This document shows positions 21,280 through 31,310 of a DNA stretch of 64,000 nucleotides, piece by piece. How positions within the stretch are numbered: position 1 is the stretch's first letter; each line of letters starts with the position of its first letter. The stretch comes from Endothia cerciana (taxonomy: Eukaryota > Ascomycota > Sordariomycetes > Diaporthales > Cryphonectriaceae), in NCBI GenBank assembly GCA_026119935.1, contig JALRMH010000005.1:620001-684000 (forward strand), written 5' to 3'. The position numbers were made by a program, and so were the translations under genes. Under the pieces are notes generated by a model. It had not been told where the DNA came from, ran no database searches, and saw nothing but the letters and a program-made list of their open reading frames with translations.

Positions 21280-22549
21280 GGGCTCTTTCTGGGGGAAGAG
21301 TCCGGTCGGAAAACTATGACCTATCCAATAGTACTTACAGAAGAGATCGTGAAGGCTGGGCTTGGCTCCTAATTCTGTGTTTACCAGCAAGATGATGGGA
21401 TCAGTCAAGCAACCTTGCAGCCCACGCACGGTCTTACTATCAGACTCAAAAGCACACATATTGCCTCCTACTGGAGTGTGTGACCTCATCGTATTTGACA
21501 GACTCAGGTGTGACATGTCATCATGCGTGCCCGGCTCGGATCAGTTGTACAGGACTTGTGTGTCTGAACTGACAAGCGCCATGGATCAGCTGCTGGAAGT
21601 CTTACTGGCTTCACGTGATAGACTGCTTGAACAAGGTTTGAGCATGTTCCACAAACACGCACTTTTGCTCGACCTAGCAAGGCTATCCCCATCCGCACTT
21701 TGGTCTCAGCATCTCGACCAGTTGTGATGTTTGCGATACATGGAGGCAGAAAATGTCCGTCAAGCAGTCTCGGCTGCACTTGCAGAGTGTCTGGAGAATC
21801 GCGAACCTCCTGAAGAGCAGGCAAACTACCACTGAAAGACTACCTTCACATGCGCATCGAGCAGAGAGCCGCGGCTCCACAATGACGACTTCCACCTGTC
21901 CAGGGCCTGTCCATGGCTGCTCTAAAGGTTGTTTAATTTCCCTGCCAATGAGGAGATCTCTCCACTTCCCCGCAACATGTCTGCCCCGGAGGGGGGCAAC
22001 AATGAAGCTATTCCCTTTTTCTCACCTATATCTCCGTTAGCCGGCCGAGGCCATAGTGCAATGTTGTACTATAGAGTCATCCCCACCGAGCGATATCAAT
22101 GTCGAATCTTGAGTTCTGAGCGTTCCGTCCAGGGCAAGACCGCCTCGTGGGCTCAGCTCTGGTGTAGTACCGTGACCTGCATGTCAGGGGGGCCACGATC
22201 GAAATAGGAAATCCATCGACGCCTGGGCCCTGTAGACTCTGACAGAATTCATATTATCACGCGGGGTTCGTGTTGTTCCAGCGCCAATGGAGATGAGCCT
22301 GGTGAGCTTCCCATCACATGCCTCGGCCTGCAGTGGAAGATGACTGCTATGTTAAAATGACGACTCCTTTCCTTCGTCGTGGTGACGGTGCATAGAAATA
22401 TAGAGACGAAGGACGGATGAAGTGAGACTATCGACGCTCATCCGCCCAGATATTAAGATTGGGTGTTCAGATGAGCTGCCTTTTCTGAAGAAGATACCAC
22501 AACATCTCACAGCTGCATAATAGTCATTACTTTCTGCTCTCTGCCCGCC
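21280..22549. other. intergenic, no gene seen
   Basis: About 1.3 kb upstream of the HsbA-like gene. The short ORFs match nothing I know. Confidence 0.55.
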
Positions 22550-23074
22550 ATGTTGGCCATCAAACTCCTAACGACTGCCGTACTGGGAGCCAGCGTTGCT
22601 GTCGCCGACGGAGCAGCCATAGTGGCCGCCATATCCGCCATACAGAATTCTACTCTCGACCTGGCCAGCACAGTCGCTACCTGGGACGGCGGGATCCTCG
22701 GCTCCCTACCGATTATTGTGGACTCCACCAGCCTCCTCAACACGATCAACCAGGGCACAGCTACCGCCAAACAGTCTGCCAACCTCACGGACCTCGAAGC
22801 ACTCACCGTGGGTATAGATACCGTCGCCCTGGTGACCGACGTCAACTTGACTCTCACTACGATCATCGCTGCGAAACCAAAGTTCGACAAGGATCTCTTG
22901 ACTGCTGTCGTGCTGCTCAGTCTGGAGCAGGAGAAGAGCGCATCGGCGGATTTCAGTGATGCGATCATAAGCAAATTGCCGACTGACTTTGTTTCTACCG
23001 GAGAGACATTGGCGGATGAGATTAGCGCGGCATTTGACCTGGCTATTGATGTGTTTAGTGACGGGATACTGTAG
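22550..23074 (+). CDS. HsbA-family secreted surface-binding protein
   Basis: 174 aa, single exon. An N-terminal signal peptide (MLAIKLLTTAVLGASVAVADG) precedes a helical, Ala/Thr/Asp-rich domain with regularly spaced aliphatics and no Cys. The pattern (ISAIQNSTLDLASTVATWDG near the start, FDKDLLTAVVLLSLEQEKSA, then LPTDFVSTGETLADEI) matches the hydrophobic-surface-binding protein A / cell-wall galactomannoprotein family. Known role of HsbA: adsorbs to hydrophobic surfaces and recruits secreted esterases such as cutinase. Residues after the domain are few, with no GPI signal or Ser/Thr-rich stalk seen, so a free secreted form is likely. Confidence 0.82.
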   Translation: MLAIKLLTTAVLGASVAVADGAAIVAAISAIQNSTLDLASTVATWDGGILGSLPIIVDSTSLLNTINQGTATAKQSANLTDLEALTVGIDTVALVTDVNLTLTTIIAAKPKFDKDLLTAVVLLSLEQEKSASADFSDAIISKLPTDFVSTGETLADEISAAFDLAIDVFSDGIL

Positions 23075-23758
23075 GCAGAGGACAGTCATGTCGTCCTTTT
23101 TGGGAGGATCGAAGAATGATCATCTAGGGTCAATAAGCACTATCAAATTTCGAAAATTAACTAATATAACGATCCGATTCCGGATGTATTATCTGGTCAC
23201 GTTTCTTTAATAACTGTGATCGTTTGAGATCCGTCCTCGGGCCTGTCAATGAGCGGAAGAACACCTCGATTACTCTTATTCACCACCTAGGTAGGACTGA
23301 TGGCGTCGGGGACTGAGGCGGATTCTGCCTTAGTGGCCTCATGTGCCCGAACACCCCGTCTAAACGGTCCTTGTCTCTGACCCTGGGGATAACAGGCTGA
23401 AAATATCGTATAAAACTGGAAGTTTCGTGGGCGGCTTTCCTGCTCGTGATCCCTTTGTCAAGCAAGGGCAGAAAGATAGCTCACGGACCAATGATTGGGG
23501 AGATTAGTATAACACAGCTAAACCCGAACTGGGTTATAATCGAGGGACGTTTGTCGGTAATGAAAAGAAGGTTCCCAAAGCGCTTGGTTCCAATTGAAAC
23601 CCCCTTTGGGATGCTGATTCTTCTTAGCAGATCAATCTTCTCCCGCGCTTCGTGATGTTGTTAATAGTCTTATTCGCTGCTTACTGGGAAAATAACGAGC
23701 TTTTGTCGTTCGAGTAATAGGTGAAGATCTGTTTGTGGACCATCAAACCGATACGGTC
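23075..23758. other. intergenic, no gene seen
   Basis: Between HsbA-like and UstYa-like genes, AT-richer on average than its neighbours. It includes the UstYa-like promoter. No coding sequence recognised. Confidence 0.55.
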
Positions 23759-24882
23759 ATGTCATACCAACCAGTCAAGCAGGAGACCCCTATGGCCGGA
23801 TTGAAGGAGATCGAGCTGGGCGACGGCAGCGAGACGGACATCGAAGGCAACCCAACCGAGTCGGAGGAGTCCCTCTTCCTGCGCTGGAAACATCGAAATT
23901 CTGCTGGGCGCCCTGCACAAAGTCTGTACAAGAAGGTGCTCCAGGCCAACGTCCCAGTCATAGTCAGCTTGCATTTCCTAGTCTTCAACATTATTCTATC
24001 TATCGCCCTCGGCTCGCTACTATTCAAGTTCAGCCCACCGTCAGAGACGGGAGCTGACTCGCACCTGTCTCCGGGCGAGTTATTATACAGTACGTCATGA
24101 GACTGCATGGATATATGCCAGCTGCATTGTATTTGTACTCACCAAGCAGCTAGCCATCGGACAGAACGTGATAGAGCACCGCGTGGAGCGAGCCTACGTT
24201 GGGCCAGGCTACAGCGAGGGGTTTATTCCAAGTGCCTATCAGGGTTGGCCAACCGATGAGAAGGATGGGTTGTGGAAGAAGTATGAAGGTGTGCTCGCAC
24301 CTACAGCCGAACAGAATTTGAAGATGGGGCCACTGATGTCTCTTAAAAAAAAAAACAGATGGCAACCACATCCGCATCACCAAGGAGGAGGCCAGCCAGC
24401 TAATTTACCCTACGGAACACGTACCCTTACAGGAATACAAGGATGAGTACATGGTAGGGTTGGTCATCTTCCACCATCTCCACTGCCTCAGTGCCATCCG
24501 AAGGGCCTTTTACCCCAAACGATACGGCACTTCGATCTTCGACGAGAACGGCAAGGTAAACTATGAAAGCTGGCACCATATCGACCACTGCATCGAGATC
24601 CTGCGAGCTTATCTGGAATGCCACCCCGAGATGACGGCCATGCCATTCCAGTGGGTTCCCGACAGTTCCATGGCTGTTTATCCTGTCACGCAGCACACTT
24701 GCCGCAACTTTGACGTTATCAGCAACTGGGCATACGAGCGTTCGGTTGATGTTCCAATCCGCTCGCATCTGGAGAATGGTCGCATTGTAGATTACACGGG
24801 GAAGCCGTACGGACAAGAGTATAATGAAACATGGGTCATGCAGGAACCAGAAGGGTGGGCTTACACCAAGGATGACATGTAA
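23759..24882 (+). CDS. UstYa-like (DUF3328) oxidase, 3 exons
   Basis: Exons 23759-24089, 24154-24288 and 24359-24882 join in phase to 990 bases (329 aa). The ATG at 23759 is used; the frame extends upstream only without an ATG. A single transmembrane segment lies near residues 70-95 (VIVSLHFLVFNIILSIALGS). The catalytic part has the family's paired motif, HHLHC then HHIDHC with following LR, which form the copper/iron-type HxxHC sites of UstYa proteins. Known roles: oxidative cyclisation, hydroxylation or chlorination steps in fungal RiPP and other secondary-metabolite pathways. No core synthase, precursor peptide or partner tailoring enzyme is visible nearby. It runs convergently with the HypX-like gene, 406 bp apart. 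Confidence 0.9.
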
Positions 24883-25288
24883 AAGACTGTATCCAATACT
24901 TGCTCCCATTTCACGTCTAGTCATTTGAACAATGTACATATGAACACCTCTGGCCTTGCTTGCACAACGGAAAGGTATGATGAGATCTTCAAGATGGCCA
25001 GGGCCTTGAGTTGCTGAAGTCATGCACAGCTGTTGAGCGAATGAGATGCGTGAAGAGGGTCAACCATATGGGTTATCGTGCATTGTAAAGAATGAAAGCT
25101 TCTGCGGTATCGTATCTGGTGACTTATGAAATTGTGTCACGTTACAAGAATTCCCAGCGCGAAGACGCCAAGCACTATTTGGAGCAAGGAAGAGAGAACT
25201 GCTACCTACGTCCCAAACGTGATCCACTGATGAATGAGATCATAAGGTTTAAATATAGAGAAATAATCGCAGCTATAACACCTGAAAC
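24883..25288. other. intergenic between convergent genes
   Basis: 406 bp of 3' sequence shared by the UstYa-like and HypX-like genes. No gene seen. Confidence 0.6.
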
Positions 25289-27535
25289 TCATGCCTCTGT
25301 CCGCGCGTCATAATAACAAGTGAAGATGGGCCCCTGCCCCTTAACCACCGGAGCATCTTCTGTGAGAAGAGCAGCGATCTCCGGATCAGGGGAGGCCTGG
25401 CTGGGCTTGCTTCCGAGCTCCTTGGTCAGAATACCTTGGGAGTTCTGTGCCGCCTTGCGCGCAAAATACTCGACCGAATCAAAACTATCCGCCTCCTCCT
25501 CGTCCAGCTTAGGATGATCATCCCCGCTGCTAGCACGCCGGTGCTTTGCGAAACGCAGCGGTGTCGAAGCAGCCTTCACTTTCCTAACAAAGGCAGCTCT
25601 GCGACTGTGGTAGCGAACCGATCTCGGGCTCCAGAAATCTTTGGCCATCTCGCCTAGCTCCATAGCCCTTGCTCGCGCAAGACCCATTGGCGTGACGTCT
25701 ACGTGTGCCTTCCAAGCGCCTGGGAGATACCTTGCTGTACCATTGTGATCGATGCCAGCCGACCGCACGATGGCACTGACATGGTTTCTGATCCGAGTCT
25801 CTAGGACAACACCAGTGCCGGGAAGAACATGGTCCACGATCCCCACCGAACGTGCGTCGAAAGCTGAAAAAGGGACCATGTCGCGGAGAATTCGCCTGCC
25901 ACCTTCAGATCCACACCGGGCATTGTAGCTGATGGAGTGATACTCGGAACCGTAAAGGCCGATTGCGCGGTAAGCAGGGTTGATGACGACTTCAGCTCCG
26001 GCAACCACGCAGTCGCACGCAGTCGCCATCGCAACGCCACCTGCGGCGGCATTGCCGCGGACGCCAGCAATGGTGAGGATCTTCCGGCTGGGAAACTCAT
26101 GGAGCAAGTAGTGTATAACATCATTGATTCGGTTGATGTTGTTCCACGATTCCAGAGCAGGGTCGGCCGCGGCCTCGATGACATTGAGGTGGACTCCGTT
26201 GCTGAAGTAGCCTGAGCCGCCCATCATGACGACAGCAGCAAGAGGATGCTCAGCCGTATGCGAAGAGAGCACGAAATCGAGAGCCTCCATAAGACTCTCG
26301 CACTGATGAGTGGACATGGCGCCGTTGTAGAAATCCGAGTAGACGTATGCGACGCGGCTAGAAGATGAGACCTTGTCCTCAGCCTTGGCGAAACCGACCC
26401 AAATATCCTGATAGGTCCTGTGGGTGGCCTTTTCCCAGTTTTTGGTTACGTGAGGCCTGGAAACCTGGGTAACAACCTCATCCGTCAGGTTCCCAAGCTC
26501 GCGAAGACCAGATATGGCCGGAACCTTCGGCCAAAGCTGGGGGTCTGCCTTCTTCTTGATGCGTCTGACGTGCGTGATCCAGACGCCCTTCTTGTCGATG
26601 GTCTTTATGCATACTGCCTCGCCGCGAGCGGCCACGATGGACCCGGGTGCAGCCGTACTCTCGGTGACCCAGCTATCTTCTTCAACAACACCCCCATAAA
26701 CGTACAGGCTATGCCCGAGGACAGAGCTGAGACAGCCGGGCTGTGAGTCGGAGCATCGTATTCTCCTGGAGATTTCCTTGGCGCTGTAAGTGCTGATAGC
26801 AAAGTCCCGCTGCCCAGCCTTGAGGAGTGGTCGGTGGTGCGTGGGCCCGCCGAGGAAGGGCCTTCCGAGCCCTACACAAAGCTCCCTGAAGTGTGAGCTA
26901 GCCATGAGTCCCGGGTGGATGGCACCTGATAACGGATCGGAGCACTTGTCCGATCCGGGGGTCGACGGAGGACTGATCAGCGCTGGGGCGTGGGCAGCTG
27001 CATCGATTCTGTCCACGGCGGCTAGGCACGCAGACACCGCTGCCCGTGTCACTGGTCCGCGGTAAAGAGCCGATTTCGTCAGGCCAGCCTCATCTATATC
27101 GATGGGAAACTGTTCGAATGCCCATACTGGGCCGGCATCGAACTCGTTTTCAGCCTGAAGTACCGTCACGCCCCAGTGTGATCGACCCTTTTCGCTCAGG
27201 GTAGGTCTCTGGAGAAGCTGCGCAGGTTCGGGCTCGGAACCGTCATCTCCCATCAGGACCCAGTCCAACGAAGACGGACCCGCATCTCCCGGGGGCCCTG
27301 GATGGATGATAAGCGTCATATACCTCTCATATATGTCACTAGGGACACGAGATGTCAAGAAGGGGCAGATGATGAGGTCTGGCCTCGTTAGGCGCACTGC
27401 CTCCCGTAGCACATCGTCCGAGATGGCATACTCGATGGTGACATCATGATGCTGAGATAAGGAGAGGTAGAGTCTCTGAGAAAGGGAGTTGTGTGCTGTG
27501 CAGATGAAGAGAATCTTCATAGTAACCACCATCAT
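25289..27535 (-). CDS. hypX: HypX/HoxX-type formyl-THF hydrolase-crotonase fusion
   Basis: 748 aa, single exon; an ATG five codons in (MKILFICTAHNS) is the more family-like start. Residues 6 to about 190 form a formyltransferase-fold module with the HypX hallmark HPGPPGDAGPSSLDW (78-92) and WGVTVLQAENEFDAGPVWA (121-139). Residues about 250-285 match the second formyltransferase subdomain (QPGCLSSVLG). Residues about 395-600 form a crotonase module: GGSGYFSNGVHLNVIEAA (439-456), oxyanion-hole loop AGVRGNAAAGG (490-500) and YGSEYHS. A basic helical tail (MAKDFW then RRAAFVRKVKA) follows. Known bacterial role: makes CO from the formyl group of N10-formyl-THF through formyl-CoA, for the NiFe-hydrogenase active site. 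Fungi have no such hydrogenase, so the purpose here is open. It is longer than bacterial HypX (roughly 550-600 aa), with extra linker and C-terminal acidic tail. Confidence 0.88.
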   Translation of the reverse strand: MMVVTMKILFICTAHNSLSQRLYLSLSQHHDVTIEYAISDDVLREAVRLTRPDLIICPFLTSRVPSDIYERYMTLIIHPGPPGDAGPSSLDWVLMGDDGSEPEPAQLLQRPTLSEKGRSHWGVTVLQAENEFDAGPVWAFEQFPIDIDEAGLTKSALYRGPVTRAAVSACLAAVDRIDAAAHAPALISPPSTPGSDKCSDPLSGAIHPGLMASSHFRELCVGLGRPFLGGPTHHRPLLKAGQRDFAISTYSAKEISRRIRCSDSQPGCLSSVLGHSLYVYGGVVEEDSWVTESTAAPGSIVAARGEAVCIKTIDKKGVWITHVRRIKKKADPQLWPKVPAISGLRELGNLTDEVVTQVSRPHVTKNWEKATHRTYQDIWVGFAKAEDKVSSSSRVAYVYSDFYNGAMSTHQCESLMEALDFVLSSHTAEHPLAAVVMMGGSGYFSNGVHLNVIEAAADPALESWNNINRINDVIHYLLHEFPSRKILTIAGVRGNAAAGGVAMATACDCVVAGAEVVINPAYRAIGLYGSEYHSISYNARCGSEGGRRILRDMVPFSAFDARSVGIVDHVLPGTGVVLETRIRNHVSAIVRSAGIDHNGTARYLPGAWKAHVDVTPMGLARARAMELGEMAKDFWSPRSVRYHSRRAAFVRKVKAASTPLRFAKHRRASSGDDHPKLDEEEADSFDSVEYFARKAAQNSQGILTKELGSKPSQASPDPEIAALLTEDAPVVKGQGPIFTCYYDARTEA

Positions 27536-28631
27536 GCCGAAAGAGACGTCCCGTCAGATCGCCTGCTAAAATCGAATCAAGAGAGGAAGGGAAGTGTGCA
27601 GTGGACCGTGTATGAGAAACTATCTCGCACGCAGACATCTGATGCCGCATAGACAGGAAGGAATGAATATATAGGAATATAGCGCCAGACCCAGTAACCT
27701 GTTCACTAGGAGTAGGACACGCCCTTGGGATACGAGCCAAGCCTACCGGGGGCATACGTCCGTATGATTGACACTTCTACAATCCCCTGATGCCGCTTCT
27801 GGGCCACCGCTTGTGGCCTAGAAACTGGCCCATGGCGTCGACTTGCGCACACCGTAAATTGGCCTCTGCCGCTGGTCCCGCTGGTGGGGGGAATGATAAG
27901 GAGGGGGCAAAATGTTTTGACAAGACCTGGGGCCGACACCCTGTTTCAGGTGACAAAGGTTTACCAGCTTGACGGTGAAGCGCCCCGGTCGCTGATGCGA
28001 AAGGGGCAGAGAACAACAGGAGGGCTCTCTTCGGGCGCCGCCGAGGAGGGTGACTCGAGGCATGCAGGAGATCGGCCAGCCACCCACGGTTGACAGGCCA
28101 TCACTGATCAGATCAGCTGGACCCGATCGCGGCAGCTAGCCGTAGTTTTGTGCGACCTCGTCCATTAATGAACATTTCCCAAAGGGTTCTCGCGTAGTGG
28201 TTACCACGACCTGGCTCCACCGGCCCCGCGCGTGTGTTGCAAGATGGCGATTCACAATCTCGCCTCGGACCGTTGGAAATCCATCTGGGGGCAGGCCGTT
28301 GGGAAAAGTGTGGGTAAGGCCTGCACCAACCGCGCAGTCTAGCTCGATACCGTTGAAAGCCTCGCAACAAAACGTGGACGTACCCGAGGCGTGGCCCCCA
28401 CTCACCTCCGCCTTGTAAGTTGCCTTGACCCTTGTCCCGGTCTAGAGATCCGGACCGGGAGATCACGACTCGAACATCGCTTGGGGGTGGCTGACTTCTC
28501 TGGGTACAGTCGGATGGGAATTCCATCGCAAGTATGCATGGTCGGAAGACCAGTCATCCTCTACAATCACCAGAGTCTCACCCGGATCCTCGAGTGGACA
28601 AATCCCGCGCAGTATCGAGCAGAAGTGTGGG
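27536..28631. other. intergenic with unassigned small ORFs
   Basis: Contains the HypX-like promoter. A minus-strand ORF at 28136-28405 (89 codons) has a protein-like composition but matches nothing I recognise, and I do not call it as a gene. Confidence 0.5.
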
Positions 28632-28845
28632 TCGGTACGCAACATCACCCACGACAAGCTCGACTTCGTGGCGGGCGTGCACGTCAAGGGCACGCCCAAC
28701 CGCATGCGCGCGCAGCTGCCCCTCGTAACCTTGCTAGGGGGCAGCAGCGTCATCGCCGCGGCGAGCATCTCGGCCTAGTCTAGTCGGCGTGGAGCTCAGC
28801 GTGCCGTACGTCGCGGCCAAGCACGCCATCGTCCGGTACGAAAGG
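28632..28845 (+). pseudogene. short-chain dehydrogenase/reductase (SDR) remnant
   Basis: The frame starting at 28632 reads like the central part of a fungal SDR: ITHDKLDFVAGVHVKGTPNR, MRAQLPLV, then GGSSVIAAASISA, ending at a TAG at 28776. The reading resumes in another frame at 28780 with LVGVELSVPYVAAKHAIV, which holds the catalytic YxxxK of SDRs (YVAAK). The frame change sits in a tandem CTAGT duplication (about 28775-28784). No Rossmann N-terminal glycine motif is found upstream and no C-terminal part downstream, so this is a fragment of roughly 70 residues of a dead gene. The family call is from motif recall. Confidence 0.72.
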
Positions 28846-28849
28846 AAAA

Positions 28850-29662
28850 TATGGGGGAGAGGAAGAAGAAACGATTGGATGTGATTTATTAGCCACCGAA
28901 TCAATGCAAACTGGCAGAGGAGGTAATGGAGATATAGTTCGTTTATATAACTACGTAGAGGTCATCGGATTTGATAGTCCATGGCCCCCCAAGTTGATAG
29001 CATGAAATCATCATTATTTACAGCAGGTCGCGCGCCCTTCCCCGGACCTCTAAATCATCGTTACAAACAAGGGGCTCACGTTCATCTTTGGAGAGGTGAG
29101 CTTCTCGGCACGGCGGCCGCAAAACCCCCCTGGGTAGACGGTAGTGAGGGATGTAGCAGATGTTGTAGGTCCATAATGCTTACAGGAGGCGTTATCTGGA
29201 AGAATGATCAAACAGAAAACATTTGCCAATTTGGAAACACGTCGCGTAGGCTTTGGCTTGTCGGAATCAGAACCAATACCCCGGGCGTGGCAGCGCCAGA
29301 CCAGCTCCCTCGTGTGAAGGCCGGATGCGAAGGCCCTCTGGTGGAAAGAAGTCGTGAGCTGCAATCCTGGAGCTTGACAGAGGGCCGGATGCACCGCCCA
29401 TCTGGACCAGGCTGTCGTTTTGGTGAATGGGCACAAGCCGCTGGCCAAGTTGGAGCATTTCCTGAGCGCGCTAGGATTGTATAACAAAACGGAACATCCA
29501 AACATGCCATTGAATCGTAAAGGAATACATAATGTTAGCTTTCACCACTCGATCCCAACTTCGGGAGAGCAATTTCTATCCTAGCTCAGTTCAATTGCTT
29601 TACGTATACCGACCACCTTGGCTGCCCACCTCAGCATTCCTCACCAGAGTCAGATCCACATC
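28850..29662. other. intergenic, no gene seen
   Basis: Between two pseudogenes. ORFs on both strands are unsupported. An ATG at 29532 opens a longer frame into the ankyrin-type gene, but its first 50 residues look like chance translation. Confidence 0.5.
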
Positions 29663-30496
29663 ATGCCAGACCTACAACAGCAAAACGACGAAAATTCTCG
29701 CCGCGTGCAGGAGTGGCGATCTGCACGCGCCCGGGACGTTGTTTCAAGAGCTTAATATCGGCCCCGGCCATCCCAAGCACGCGTGGGGCTTTGATAAAGC
29801 GCTTGCTGACAACGAGCACACGCCTTCAGCTGACAAGATGTTGTGTTATGCTATCAGTGGCCGACGGATCAACACACTCTACTTTCTATTTTCCAAATTC
29901 CCCAACACCAGCCTGGGCGGCGATCCTCTCGGGACGGCTATCCATAACATGGACCCCGAAATGGTCAGAGCAGTCTGCAAACTCGACCCTGCTGCCGCCC
30001 ACAGTACGATTGACCATTCGAATGCTCTCGCAAGGGCATGTGTGCCGGAGAAACACGCAGAGGATGTTGTCAAAGCATTGCTAGACTCCGGTGCAGATCC
30101 CAACAAGGAACCAGTCCATGTTCTGCCGTACTCTAATTCTAGTCATACGGTACAAGCAGGTCTGCCTCTATCAATCTTTGAGCAGTTCATCGATGCTGTG
30201 TTATATAAGTGCAATGATCTCTGGGGTATGGCAGTAGCTATAGAATGCAAACGCCGAGATATTGTTGAGCTCCGCTTTACAAGAGGCAAAGTCCTCCCAC
30301 GGCGTGGTTTGAGCCGCGGCAGGTCCTGGTCGACTCGGCAATGAACAACAACGATCCGGAGATGGCCGCCCTGATCAATCGTCTCTATCCCACTACTAAG
30401 AGGAAAGGCCTGCTATATACTCTGTTTAAGAGATTCACAGGTCAGGAACTGAAGGCATGCTGGGGAACATTGTTCATCACAACTTTCAGGATGTGA
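29663..30496 (+). pseudogene. ankyrin-type protein gene with two frameshifts
   Basis: A plausible start at 29663 reads MPDLQQQNDE, then after a one-base shift near 29690 (an A-run) continues as ILAACRSGDL, a typical ankyrin-repeat opening. The frame runs through AIHNMDPEMVRAVCKLDPAA and VVKALLDSGADPNKEP (ankyrin helix plus loop). Near 30270 a second shift restores the first frame: LYKRQSPPTAWFEPRQVLVD and NNNDPEMAALINRLYP, ending in TGA at 30494-30496. The two shifts cancel, so the outer parts share one frame. Total about 277 codons. Ankyrin proteins of this kind are an expanded, variable family in filamentous fungi; no specific function can be given. An intron at the second break is not supported by splice sites. 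Confidence 0.68.
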
Positions 30497-31310
30497 ATTG
30501 GTGGGTGCTGCAGGGCTGACGGAGTGGGGGCGTACCAGCTCAGATGTCACATCAAAACCTGTTCAAATAACTTTCCAGACTGTGGCCTATTTGCAGGTTT
30601 TGGTATTTCAACTATGCAGTCAACTCCTATCGCGTTCTCTCCCGATCGAGCTTCCATCGCAAAATTACCACAACCACGGTCTCGGCGCCACCGTGTTGCA
30701 GGACCCAAGACCCTAGACGTTGTGGGAATGGGAGGTTCGTGCTCGATCCACATCCCCTCTCAGATGCTGTCGCGATGGATAGTTCACTTTACGGGGGTGA
30801 CGCAGGCGTATCTTCAGAAGGACAGCTAGACTTTGGCATCTCGATAACGTTAAACTCCAACGCCGACTCTTCGGGGAGTTTGTCAAACCCGCACCCTGCT
30901 GATCGGGCGTCTAAAGTAAGGTCTGCCCCTGTTGGCCGTTCTGGAGGATAAGGGACTTCACCACGGGCACCCGATCCAAAAGGGCCCATCCTCATAAACC
31001 TAACAACTTGAGGGCTGATATGGCCGATACAAACGTTCAAGGACATCGTAGGCCCGGCATAGGATATCGGCTGAGGTCTCAGACGTCGAAGCGTTAGGTT
31101 GAGCAAGCTCTGCGCGCGGCTTTTGATGAATGACAATGTACAGTGATATATTTTACTGGATGAATTTTTTTTGTTACTTGTATAGAGTTCTACGCTTAGG
31201 GACTGGAGGATGTATGAAAAGCCAATCATGCGGCGGTCTGAAAGTTCTCGTTAGGTCTCATCGCACGACCGGAGCCCTTCCCACCGGTCAGGTCACCGAG
31301 ATTTTGCGTC
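30497..31310. other. intergenic, no gene seen
   Basis: About 0.8 kb between the ankyrin-type pseudogene and the 3' end of the carboxypeptidase pseudogene. No recognisable coding sequence. Confidence 0.55.

Noticed and set aside
19936..21516. 526-codon minus-strand ORF opposite the M20 peptidase
   Set aside because: It mirrors a GC-rich coding strand, its composition is Arg/His/Pro-rich without any domain, and the plus-strand gene has clear catalytic motifs.
24168..24446. Separate 92-codon gene inside the UstYa-like locus
   Set aside because: It is exon 2 read through its intron; splicing at 24288/24359 joins it to the HxxHC exon in phase.
28981..29484. 167-codon plus-strand ORF and its antisense partner
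   Set aside because: Both strands are open for similar lengths, and neither gives a protein with recognisable motifs or hydrophobic periodicity.
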